A stretch of DNA of 26,245 nucleotides. Origin: DAHVFY01 sp040388665. Lineage in GTDB: Bacteria > Chlamydiota > Chlamydiia > Chlamydiales > Rhabdochlamydiaceae. A program made the position numbers and the translations under genes. The stretch spans positions 1 through 26,245 of the forward strand of contig JAZKBL010000030.1 of assembly GCA_040388665.1 (NCBI GenBank), given 5' to 3'. How positions within the stretch are numbered: position 1 is the stretch's first letter; each line of letters starts with the position of its first letter. Below, piece after piece: positions 7,439 to 14,830 of the stretch. The notes below the pieces were generated by a model. The model ran no database searches. It was given only the letters and a program-made list of their open reading frames with translations, and had not been told where the DNA came from.

Positions 7439-8097
7439 AATAACCTCGAATCTATAACCATAAATAAAACGCGCATCTCATCATCTTCTTTTCGCATAAT
7501 TACTGCAAGTTGTCCTTGCAACTGGGCCGTAGGTCCTGGCAAAACAAGCCTGTTGCGTCCTTGTAACCCAAGTCTAACGAGTGCAGCTTCTGCCATAATA
7601 ACGCCGTCAAAGACGCTCTTATCCAGCAAAGCCAACCTCTCTTCTACAGGACCGCGAATATCTACACAAACAAGATCTGAACGTAAAAGAGTGATCATCT
7701 CTTCCCGACGAATACTTGAAGTTCCAATACGCGCACCTAAGGGCAATGTATCTAACGTTTCATTGTCACGGAACACAAGAACATCCGATGGATCAACCCC
7801 TTTTGTAAGAGCTCCTAAAAAAAGCCCTTCAGGAAGAGGTTCCGGAAGGTCTTTGGCTGAATGAATCGCAATGCGGCATCTATGGGATAAAAGAAGAGCG
7901 TCTATCTCTTTGGTAAAAAAATCAGTTTTGTCAAGCAACTTCAAAGATGTTTGTAAATCTTTATCACCGGCTGTTGTAATCCATAAAGGATCAAACAGAA
8001 CATCCGGATGAATGCGCACAATCTCTTGAAACACCTCTTCTACTTGAGAGCGCGCTAAAGCAGAACCTCTTGACCCCACCTTAATTAATAAGGGCAT
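7435..8097 (-). CDS. hemC: Hydroxymethylbilane synthase (porphobilinogen deaminase) HemC, lacking domain 3
   Basis: Polymerises four porphobilinogens to hydroxymethylbilane. From ATG 8097 (17 bp inside the end of radA) the product is 220 residues. Domains 1 and 2 are well kept: VGSRGSALARSQ near the N-terminus, HSAKDLP with the catalytic Asp83, GTSSIRR (125-131) and DIRGPVEERL for substrate/cofactor binding, then MAEAALVRLGL. The frame ends shortly after the block corresponding to the 'GQGAL' segment. About 90 residues are missing relative to the usual ~310, including the domain-3 Cys (E. coli Cys242) that anchors the dipyrromethane cofactor. No frameshifted domain 3 follows, because hemD starts at once. 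I recall shortened HemC in Chlamydiaceae too, so this may be a lineage trait rather than decay. Confidence 0.92.
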   Translation of the reverse strand: MPLLIKVGSRGSALARSQVEEVFQEIVRIHPDVLFDPLWITTAGDKDLQTSLKLLDKTDFFTKEIDALLLSHRCRIAIHSAKDLPEPLPEGLFLGALTKGVDPSDVLVFRDNETLDTLPLGARIGTSSIRREEMITLLRSDLVCVDIRGPVEERLALLDKSVFDGVIMAEAALVRLGLQGRNRLVLPGPTAQLQGQLAVIMRKEDDEMRVLFMVIDSRLL

Positions 8098-9451
8098 GAA
8101 TCGCCTCTTCGATAAGGTCAACACCGACGAGTTTGATCTTATTTTTTAGATCCTCTGAAAGTCCTTTTATCGTACGCTTTGGCAGAATACATCGAGAAAA
8201 ACCCATATGCGCGGCTTCTTTAATGCGGCTTTCGATCCTTGGAACACTTCTCACTTCTCCGCCAAGCCCCACTTCTCCAAGCACAACTGTTTGCGGATCT
8301 ATCGCAGAGTTGCTAAAGGAGGATGCAACAGCAAGAAGGACTCCAAGATCAATTGCAGGCTCAAGAATCTTCATCCCCCCCGCTATAGAAACAAAAACAT
8401 CGCAATTATGCAAATGATAACCCATCCTTTTATCAAGGACAGCTAAAAGAAGAGCTAGCCTGTTCTGATCAAGGCCTGTAGATCTACGAGAAGAAGTAGA
8501 GAAAGAAGATGTAGCAACAAGCGCTTGAACTTCAATTAAAATAGCGCGCGTTCCTTCAACGGTTGGAACGATCACAGATCCGGTGCTTTCTTTGACCCGT
8601 TCTTGCAAAAAAAGAAGTGAAGGATTACTCACCTCGCTTAAACCAAGAGTTCCCATTTGAAAAAGCACAATCTCATCTGTAGGACCAAACCTGTTTTTCA
8701 CAGAACGCAAAAGACGATATCCATGTTGACGATCTCCTTCAAAATCTAAGACTGTATCGACAAGGTGCTCAAGAACCTTAGGGCCTGCAATCTCTCCTGA
8801 TTTTGTGACATGCCCAATTAAAAATGTCGCAATTCCCATCCCTTTTGAAAGGTGCATACACTCCATAGCAATCTCGCGCACTTGCGTAACACTTCCTGGA
8901 GCAGAAGGAATCTCACTTTTATAAAGGATCTGGATCGAATCAATAATTAAAATATGAGGCTTTAAAAGATCCACCTGCGCTTTGATATGAGAAAATTGCG
9001 TCTCACTCAAGAGAAACAAATTTTCAGAGGTGATTCCAAGCCGGCTTGCGCGCAATGATGTCTGCTGCACCGACTCTTCTCCGCAAACGTATAAAACAGT
9101 GAGGCCTTGTTCTGCTAACATTTGAGAAACTTGCAGCATAAGGGTCGACTTGCCGATGCCTGGATCTCCACCAACTAATGTAAGAGAACCTGCAACCAAT
9201 CCTCCGCCAAGAAGCCTGTCAAACTCCACCATTTTGGTAGAAATCCGGCGAAAATCGATGTTCTTGATCTCTTTGATTCTTTTCGGCTGCGCACTTTCAA
9301 TAGCTGCCGAAATAAATCTTTGAGGTTTCTCCTCAAATGCGATTTCTTGTACAAAAGTGTTCCACTGTTGACACACGCCACAGCTACCTGACCATTTGAG
9401 CTGCTTATGTCCACATTCTCCACAACTCCAGGTAAGCTTTTGCTTAGACAC
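8081..9451 (-). CDS. radA: DNA repair protein RadA (Sms)
   Basis: A RecA-related ATPase that processes branched recombination intermediates. The N-terminal zinc finger is Cys10, Cys13, Cys24 and Cys27 (CGECG, CGVC). The Walker A motif GGDPGIGKST is at residues 94-103. The Walker B-like strand HILIIDSIQ follows around 167-174. The RadA-specific KNRFG motif is at 252-256. The C-terminal third is the Lon-protease-like domain with VFVSIAGGMKILEPAIDLGV and LGEVGLGGEVR. At 456 residues it is full length. The start is GTG 9451, placed 8 nt after GAGGGG and 3 bp after the rnc stop. C. trachomatis has the same rnc-sms-hemC order (CT297-CT299). Confidence 0.96.
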   Translation of the reverse strand: MSKQKLTWSCGECGHKQLKWSGSCGVCQQWNTFVQEIAFEEKPQRFISAAIESAQPKRIKEIKNIDFRRISTKMVEFDRLLGGGLVAGSLTLVGGDPGIGKSTLMLQVSQMLAEQGLTVLYVCGEESVQQTSLRASRLGITSENLFLLSETQFSHIKAQVDLLKPHILIIDSIQILYKSEIPSAPGSVTQVREIAMECMHLSKGMGIATFLIGHVTKSGEIAGPKVLEHLVDTVLDFEGDRQHGYRLLRSVKNRFGPTDEIVLFQMGTLGLSEVSNPSLLFLQERVKESTGSVIVPTVEGTRAILIEVQALVATSSFSTSSRRSTGLDQNRLALLLAVLDKRMGYHLHNCDVFVSIAGGMKILEPAIDLGVLLAVASSFSNSAIDPQTVVLGEVGLGGEVRSVPRIESRIKEAAHMGFSRCILPKRTIKGLSEDLKNKIKLVGVDLIEEAIHALIN

Positions 9452-9454
9452 AAT

Positions 9455-10174
9455 TTACCCCTCAAGGTTATACTCAAGTAAACTTAATGCATTTTGCGCT
9501 GCGGCCTGCTCTGCTTGTTTTTTCGAAGAACCGCTTCCAACACCCACTCTCTCTTCTTCAATATAAGCTACCACTTCAAAAATCTTACTGTGATCGGGAC
9601 CTGTTTCACTTAAAACTTTATACACGGGGGGTTTTTGATATTTTTTTTGTGAGTAATCTTGCAGCTCCGCCTTCCAATTGCGCAAAGGCTCTTTAAGAGC
9701 GCTTTCCACTTCATCATAAAAATGTCTGAAAAAAAAGCACTTCACAGCATCAAGCCCGCCATCAAGATAAATAGCGCCAACAAGCGCTTCAAACATATCT
9801 GCTAAAATCGTTTCTCTGCCTCGCCCGTCATTCATCCTCTCGCCCCTGCCTAAAAGAGCGTACTGATCAAGATGTAGCTTGCAAAAGTACGCAACGCAAG
9901 AACTTGCTTCCACAAGGTGAGAGCGCAAATGCGAAAGCTGCCCCTCCTCATGAAAAGGCAAATATTCGTAAAGATAATCTGAAATAATGAGCCCCAAAAC
10001 GGAGTCTCCTAAAAATTCAAGCCGTTCATTATGGCCTGGAACAAGATCGCGATGTTCATTAAAAAAAGATCTGTGAACAAACGCTAAAAGCAGCAGGTCT
10101 CGATTTTTAAAAACAATCCCAAGACACTCTTCAATCTGCGGACATTTATCTAAAAGCTTTTCAACTAAATTCAT
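9455..10174 (-). CDS. rnc: Ribonuclease III
   Basis: A double-strand-specific endoribonuclease for rRNA processing and mRNA turnover. The RNase III signature HNERLEFLGDSVLG (48-61) carries catalytic Glu53 and Asp57. The second acidic cluster DMFEALVGAIYLDGG (126-140) carries Asp126 and Glu129. A C-terminal double-stranded-RNA-binding domain spans about residues 165-235, ending in SGSSKKQAEQAAAQNAL. The 239 residues match the family. ATG at 10174 has only a weak Shine-Dalgarno (TGAGAG). It appears to be the first gene of the minus-strand chain that continues through ptsN2, with a TATAAT 26 bp upstream. Confidence 0.97.
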   Translation of the reverse strand: MNLVEKLLDKCPQIEECLGIVFKNRDLLLLAFVHRSFFNEHRDLVPGHNERLEFLGDSVLGLIISDYLYEYLPFHEEGQLSHLRSHLVEASSCVAYFCKLHLDQYALLGRGERMNDGRGRETILADMFEALVGAIYLDGGLDAVKCFFFRHFYDEVESALKEPLRNWKAELQDYSQKKYQKPPVYKVLSETGPDHSKIFEVVAYIEEERVGVGSGSSKKQAEQAAAQNALSLLEYNLEG

Positions 10175-10199
10175 CTCTCAAATTTACCATAAAAACCGG

Positions 10200-10229
10200 A
10201 TTATACACAAAGCTCACGAAATATTGAAA
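10200..10229 (-). promoter_or_regulatory. Predicted promoter of the rnc-radA-hemCD-sodA-accD-dut-ptsN chain
   Basis: A perfect TATAAT (minus strand, 10200-10205) has TTTCAA 18 bp upstream (10224-10229), a weak -35. The -10 box lies in the string CTTTGTGTATAATCC, nearly identical to the one upstream of the GT32 gene at 16761. It is the only good -10 box seen upstream of rnc. Confidence 0.45.
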
Positions 10230-10335
10230 TATTAACACCGTTGACTTAAGGGGTAAAAAGAGCTTGTAAAACAAAAGATCTTTGACTAGACTCCCCTGAC
10301 ACAAGAAATTACAGGTCTTACAGGATAATACATTC

Positions 10336-10911
10336 ATGAAATCAGCCCTCGCTAAAGAACACCGCGAATTTTACGCGCACAACCATTTTATTGATTTTGA
10401 GGAACTTATCTCTCCTGAAGAAGCATGTACTCTTAGCAAAAACATAAAAAAAACATTAACAAAACGCTCTCAAAAAGATCACCTTTCAAGCAATTATCTC
10501 GCTGGAAGAGATCTTTGGAGAGACGATCTTGAAATTAAAAAAATAGTTTTTAAAAGATCTTTTGCAGAAATTGCCAAAGAACTTTTTAAACAACCTCTCA
10601 TTAAAATCGCTTTTGACCAATACCAAGAAAACACATCCCTTCTATCTCTTGCACAAATGAGCTGTCTAAAGCCCATCATCGGAGCTCTCGCCATCCCGCT
10701 TGGAACGCCTGGCAAAGCGATTTACTTCAGCCCAGGATCACCGCTTACCTTCCCTTTCTGCGAAGAGCCCCTCCTTCTCATCGCCTATACGGGAAACAAA
10801 ACGCAATACACGCTCACAGAAAGCGACCCCAACACACACACACTAAAAAAGCTCGGCTATTCATTTGGCGACCACATCACCTCCGAGACGCACCCCATAA
10901 TCATCAGATAA
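10336..10911 (+). CDS. Hypothetical protein, possible CT296-like protein with Fe(II)/2-oxoglutarate oxygenase-related fold
   Basis: A 191-residue soluble protein without signal peptide or membrane segments. The N-terminus (HREFYAHNHFIDFEELISPE, followed by EACTLS) resembles the start of phytanoyl-CoA-dioxygenase-like 2-oxoglutarate enzymes. In C. trachomatis the neighbour of rnc is CT296, whose structure was reported to resemble that superfamily. Here the gene is also next to rnc, but divergent from it. I see no HxD...H metal triad in a convincing position, so a catalytic role is doubtful. The C-terminal half is rich in aromatics and prolines (AIYFSPGSPLTFPFCEEPLL). AGGA lies upstream of ATG 10336. 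The coding call is firm; the family link is an inference from context and a weak pattern. Confidence 0.7.
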   Translation: MKSALAKEHREFYAHNHFIDFEELISPEEACTLSKNIKKTLTKRSQKDHLSSNYLAGRDLWRDDLEIKKIVFKRSFAEIAKELFKQPLIKIAFDQYQENTSLLSLAQMSCLKPIIGALAIPLGTPGKAIYFSPGSPLTFPFCEEPLLLIAYTGNKTQYTLTESDPNTHTLKKLGYSFGDHITSETHPIIIR

Positions 10912-10928
10912 ATAGACACTTACATATT

Positions 10929-10948
10929 CCCTGCCCTTGCCCTTGCCC
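10929..10948 (+). repeat. TGCCCT hexamer tract after the CT296-like gene
   Basis: CCCTGCCCTTGCCCTTGCCC begins 18 bp after the stop codon. A longer version of the same tract follows mfd at 26026-26053, also shortly after a plus-strand stop. Confidence 0.7.
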
Positions 10949-11002
10949 AAATTAAGGCTGTTTTTGAGCCATTTTCACTAATTAATACATAGACCATTTC
11001 AA

Positions 11003-11057
11003 TTAGTATACTAAAAAGTTGATTAATATTGATTTTTATTTAAAAATATATTATAAT
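11003..11057 (+). promoter_or_regulatory. Strong predicted promoter with upstream 12-bp palindrome for the kinase-like gene
   Basis: TTGATT (11029-11034) and a perfect TATAAT (11052-11057) are separated by 17 bp in very AT-rich DNA. A perfect 12-bp palindrome, TTAGTATACTAA (11003-11014), lies 14 bp upstream of the -35 box and could be a regulator site. AAAAGG precedes the ATG at 11088. Nothing else is recognised between 10949 and 11087. Confidence 0.55.
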
Positions 11058-11087
11058 TAATTTAGGTAATTAACAAAAGGTTAAAAA

Positions 11088-12623
11088 ATGTCAATCATCA
11101 ACAACAATGTTGAGTTAAAAGCTCCTTATAATCAACTAGAAGAAAAACGCGCTTTTGTTATTAAAGAACTTATAATTTTTAAAACATTTTTTGAAAACAA
11201 GACTGCAAATCTAGAGGATACTAGGGTTGATTGGTATTCCAAAGAACTTAGAAATGAGTCGATTGTTGAATTTAAAGAATTTATCGATCAATTAATTACA
11301 GAATTAGAATTGGAAAATACGGACGAACTATTACAAAAAAAAATCAGTTCTTTTTCTACATTTTTAAAAACAAACCATGTCGCATTTAATATACTTTCTG
11401 ATTCTTTATTTATTTCAACGAATTGGGAAGAAACTTTATATGCCGAATTTGAAAATAAAGAAACTCTTGAGTCTTCTCGTTTTTTGAAAAAATTTTCAAA
11501 AGCCTACTATGCTCATGAAGACATAAGAAGCTATCTAGTACAATACAATGAGTCTACCTTAGATAATCAGATGAGCACTCTTAAGGAGATGTTCAGAGAA
11601 GACACAATAACGGAATTGGCCTCTCTTATTGACAAGGGATATCTTGCCGCATTTTTAAGTTTAGAAAAAAGTCAATTTATATTCAAAATAGTATACGGCT
11701 GGAATTTTGAATTAGAAAACAAATTATCATTACTAGATAAAGTTGTTGAAACAGTTGAGAACAAAGAAAAACTAAAAAACTACCCTACGCTTCAATCTCT
11801 TGAAAAAGTGGTCAACCTCGAAACATTTCAAATTCGAGCCAAACTTCCCAAAGAAAAACAATGGGATAGCTCAATCATAATTGATAGCCCGCTATTAAAG
11901 CGCTCTGAGAATTTGTCCCGTGAAATCATACACAAGCGGGCGCAATCCCGCACTGTTCCTCAAATTTCTATTTCAGGAATGACTTCTGAAGCACTCGAAG
12001 AATCGAGGATGTTTGTCCTAAGAGATTTTGATTTTTTCAACAATACAGAGCAGCTCCAAAAAGATAGCACAGTTCGTCACTATTATGGAAAACACTCTCA
12101 AGTATTTTCACATCAAGATATTCCGAAATGGATCTTTAAAATCATGAAAAAAGAAGAAGCCGACAGCTCAAAGCAAGCTCTTGATCAAGCAATGGCTATC
12201 TTAAAAGAGAGTCCGTATCAGTTTTGTCATATCCCAGAAGGGTTAATAGCTGGAGACCTCAGAGATGGACACGCTCTTATGATGATGGAAAGGGCTGAAG
12301 GGATCTCAAATATTGAAGAAGCTCAAAAAGCTACAAAGCACGAATTTGAGCTCATTCCTTCAGATTCAGCCATGGCAGAGAAATGGCAAGCCATGACAAG
12401 AGAAGGTGCAGAAGTTATCGCTAAGCTTGGATATTGGGATGTCGGATTCCATAACATGCTTTGGGATTCTAAAAAAGGGTGGAGTTTTATCGATTTTGAA
12501 CAAGTAGAACCGAATCCTGAGCATATCAAAGAAGGATTAGAGCGTTTCATTAAGATGGTCCCCTACCAATTCATTAATGAGATCTATCAAGTCGCCGCAG
12601 ACCACGGAGTCACACTTTCATAA
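11088..12623 (+). CDS. Unrecognised 511-residue protein with C-terminal kinase-like (APH/protein-kinase fold) domain; candidate effector
   Basis: I do not recognise a named family. Residues 1-310 are mostly predicted helical, rich in Lys and Glu, with no signal peptide or membrane segment. From about residue 330 the sequence reads like a kinase-like phosphotransferase. WIFKIMKK holds a candidate ATP-binding lysine (Lys351). MMMERAEG (398-405) looks like the hinge. GYWDVGFHNMLWD supplies a catalytic-loop Asp451 and Asn456 with the D-x4-N spacing, and FIDFE supplies a metal-binding Asp469. The pattern matches aminoglycoside-phosphotransferase-like kinases more than classic Ser/Thr kinases, as there is no HRD. 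The gene is AT-rich with its own strong promoter, and sits between the two conserved chlamydial blocks. A type III-secreted effector or a toxin-like kinase are possibilities, not established. Confidence 0.8.
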   Translation: MSIINNNVELKAPYNQLEEKRAFVIKELIIFKTFFENKTANLEDTRVDWYSKELRNESIVEFKEFIDQLITELELENTDELLQKKISSFSTFLKTNHVAFNILSDSLFISTNWEETLYAEFENKETLESSRFLKKFSKAYYAHEDIRSYLVQYNESTLDNQMSTLKEMFREDTITELASLIDKGYLAAFLSLEKSQFIFKIVYGWNFELENKLSLLDKVVETVENKEKLKNYPTLQSLEKVVNLETFQIRAKLPKEKQWDSSIIIDSPLLKRSENLSREIIHKRAQSRTVPQISISGMTSEALEESRMFVLRDFDFFNNTEQLQKDSTVRHYYGKHSQVFSHQDIPKWIFKIMKKEEADSSKQALDQAMAILKESPYQFCHIPEGLIAGDLRDGHALMMMERAEGISNIEEAQKATKHEFELIPSDSAMAEKWQAMTREGAEVIAKLGYWDVGFHNMLWDSKKGWSFIDFEQVEPNPEHIKEGLERFIKMVPYQFINEIYQVAADHGVTLS

Positions 12624-12657
12624 TCTTTGGAAGAGGCTCGTCAAACACGCAAAAAAT

Positions 12658-13950
12658 CTATTTAAAGTTTGTTGTCAAAAAGATTTTTTCTTTGTATGTA
12701 TCAGACAACTGCTTTGAAAGTTTAAGGCAGTCGTTCACAGAAACACCTATCTGATAATTACCAAGAAGAGTTACTCGAGGAAAGTCATTTTGTATCTGCG
12801 CTTGCAGCTTTTTTATCTTTTCTGCATGACCTACATAATATTGCGGAATGGTTGCATCTGTAGACAATACTGCATCAGGAACTTTTGTAATGTTCAGATG
12901 TTTCTTTAAGACCTCTTGTGCTATTTCTATGCTGCGCACATTCTTCCGCATAAGCACCGTAAGACGCGTTTGCTCTCTATGCCCATTTTGCTGAGGGAAA
13001 ATACATGAATCAAAAATCACACCTAAAATCTCTTGTTTTTGAAAAGTAGGAACAAGATAACCAAACCCTCGTTCAGGAAGTACAGATGTAGAATATCCGA
13101 AATTCACTATAGAAACATGTGCTTTAGGAATATCAAAAAGAGCTTCTAAAGAAAAATCATGTGATGCAAAAAGAGGACCTGCCACATCTGAAGGAAGAGC
13201 GCAAAAAATGTGATCTGCTTTCCACACCTTCCCATCTACTTGTACTTCGACCCCATCTTGCATAAAACAAAGGGCTTTAACCTCCGTTTCAAGATGAATT
13301 TCTCCTTCGATTTTAGAGCCAAGCGCCTTCACAAGAGATTCTACACCTTCTTGAAATGTAAACAACAGAGACGCAGCCTTCTTTCTTTTAAAACATGTTG
13401 CAAGCATACCTAAAGTTAATGAACCATAGCGCTCTTCCATCTTTTTGAAAAAAGGAAAACACGATCTCACCGACAAAACCCGCGCATCGCCTGCATAGAT
13501 TCCCGTTGTCAAAGGATCAAACAAAAGTTCTGCGACCTGTTTTGAGAAGCGTCTAGAAGCAAATGCATACACAGATTCATCTTCAGCCTGATAAGGAGTG
13601 CGCCATTCACGCACAAGAGACTTGAGTAACGGCCATTTGGGCACGCCCTTAAGCTCTCCATCAAGATAAAGATACCGTTTTTTTGCAGAGTCTTCAGAAA
13701 AAATTATCTCATTTTCAAGACCGACATCAATAGCAAGCTCTCTTAAAAGTTGTGATCTTGCTGTACTAAACGTATGCGGACCTCTTTCAAACAAAAAATC
13801 TCCCGCACGAGCCGTGCGCATCCATCCTCCGAGACGATCACTTTTTTCTAGTAAGACAATGTCCAAATGTTCAGAATATTTAGAAAGGTAGAAGGCTAAA
13901 GACAGCCCAGAAATACCCCCACCTAAAATAACAACACGTTTTTTACCCAT
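12658..13950 (-). CDS. hemG: Protoporphyrinogen oxidase, FAD-dependent (HemY-type, named hemG in Chlamydia)
   Basis: Oxidises protoporphyrinogen IX to protoporphyrin IX using FAD. The dinucleotide-binding motif VVILGGGISGLSLAFYLSKY is at residues 6-25, then LLEKSDRLGGWMRT. The PPOX-specific block PLTTGIYAGDARVLSVRSCF and a C-terminal FAD-proximal stretch ending GNYQIGVSVNDCL complete the family pattern. At 430 residues the size is typical. ATG 13950 is the only sensible start, because the Rossmann beta-strand begins at residue 5; the frame stays open to 14217 but only over hemF. No Shine-Dalgarno is visible. It is divergent from hemF with just 10 bp between start codons, so its promoter must lie inside hemF. 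C. trachomatis CT745 is the positional equivalent. Confidence 0.94.
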   Translation of the reverse strand: MGKKRVVILGGGISGLSLAFYLSKYSEHLDIVLLEKSDRLGGWMRTARAGDFLFERGPHTFSTARSQLLRELAIDVGLENEIIFSEDSAKKRYLYLDGELKGVPKWPLLKSLVREWRTPYQAEDESVYAFASRRFSKQVAELLFDPLTTGIYAGDARVLSVRSCFPFFKKMEERYGSLTLGMLATCFKRKKAASLLFTFQEGVESLVKALGSKIEGEIHLETEVKALCFMQDGVEVQVDGKVWKADHIFCALPSDVAGPLFASHDFSLEALFDIPKAHVSIVNFGYSTSVLPERGFGYLVPTFQKQEILGVIFDSCIFPQQNGHREQTRLTVLMRKNVRSIEIAQEVLKKHLNITKVPDAVLSTDATIPQYYVGHAEKIKKLQAQIQNDFPRVTLLGNYQIGVSVNDCLKLSKQLSDTYKEKIFLTTNFK

Positions 13951-13960
13951 AGAGAGAAAT

Positions 13961-14734
13961 ATGGAGCGGAAAGAGGAAATTGTCAACTTTCTAAAAGAAC
14001 TTAGAAAGAATATCATCAAAGCTTTCGAAAAACTCGACTCAACTGCCTTTGTAAAAACCCCATGGGAGCATAAAACGGGCGGCGGTGGAGAAATGGCTGT
14101 ATTGCGAGGCTCTGTCTTCGAAAAAGCTGCCGTTAACTGGTCAGGAATATCCGGTGACACATTTCCCATGCAGGATGGCTCAGGCCCCTTTTTTGCAACG
14201 GGCATTAGTCTTATCACTCATATGCACAACCCCCATGCACCGACAGCGCACTTTAATATCCGCTACATAGAAACAGAAAAGGGTTTCTGGTTTGGCGGAG
14301 GTTATGATCTAACACCCATGGGATTTATTTACGAAGAAGATACAATACATTTCCACAACGCTGCAAAAAATGTTCTAAAAGAGCTCTACCCTCTTTTTTC
14401 TCAAAATGCGCGCGAATATTTCTACATCCCCCATAGAAAAAAAGAACGCGGTGTTGGTGGTATCTTCTTTGATCATTACAACACAGGTGATTTTGATGCT
14501 GACTACGCTTTATGGAAATCGGTTGGCTGCACATTTTTAGATGCTATCCTCCCCATCTACAAGCAAAGAACAGTTCAGTCCTTTACAGCTGATGAAAAAG
14601 AAAAACAATTAGAGCTGCGCGCTCACTATGTTGAATTTAATTTGCTTTATGATCGAGGTACTAAATTTGGTTTTCTCTCGGGCGGAAATCCGGAAGCGAT
14701 CCTATGCTCCATGCCGCCTCTTGCCAAATGGTAA
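13961..14734 (+). CDS. hemF: Oxygen-dependent coproporphyrinogen III oxidase HemF, C-terminal tail missing
   Basis: Decarboxylates two propionates of coproporphyrinogen III with O2 to give protoporphyrinogen IX, the substrate of the adjacent HemG. Family blocks are TGGGGEMAVLRG, HMHNPHAPTAHFNIRY, FWFGGGYDLTP, the KERGVGGIFFD dimer/active-site region, YVEFNLLYDRGTKFGFLSGG and SMPPLAKW. The position equivalent to the second Asp of the usual FFDD is His172. The protein stops at the Trp of MPPLAKW after 257 residues, whereas E. coli HemF continues for about 25 conserved residues. The stop codon is 6 bp before a repeat hairpin (14741-14830), suggesting the repeat removed the tail. Pathogenic Chlamydia have oxygen-independent hemN at this locus, so HemF is a replacement here. 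Confidence 0.94.
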   Translation: MERKEEIVNFLKELRKNIIKAFEKLDSTAFVKTPWEHKTGGGGEMAVLRGSVFEKAAVNWSGISGDTFPMQDGSGPFFATGISLITHMHNPHAPTAHFNIRYIETEKGFWFGGGYDLTPMGFIYEEDTIHFHNAAKNVLKELYPLFSQNAREYFYIPHRKKERGVGGIFFDHYNTGDFDADYALWKSVGCTFLDAILPIYKQRTVQSFTADEKEKQLELRAHYVEFNLLYDRGTKFGFLSGGNPEAILCSMPPLAKW

Positions 14735-14740
14735 TTCTTC

Positions 14741-14830
14741 CCTTGCGTCTTCGCGTCTTTGCGTTAAATTTTTTAGCTAAACAAGCCTGAAAGTTTGAAA
14801 AATTTAACGCAAAGGCGCGAAAACGCAAAG
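14741..14830. repeat. Long imperfect hairpin of the AACGCAAAG repeat family (site B)
   Basis: The arms 14741-14773 and 14798-14830 are 33 nt each and complementary at 30 positions plus one G-U, with a 24-nt loop. Each arm carries the repeat core (CTTTGCGTTAAATT or AATTTAACGCAAAG). It lies between the convergent hemF and sulfotransferase genes and could terminate both. Its left edge is 7 bp after the premature end of hemF. Confidence 0.8.

Noticed and set aside
13951..14217. Upstream extension of the hemG reading frame by 89 codons
   Set aside because: It runs antisense over hemF, and the FAD-binding strand starts right after the ATG at 13950.
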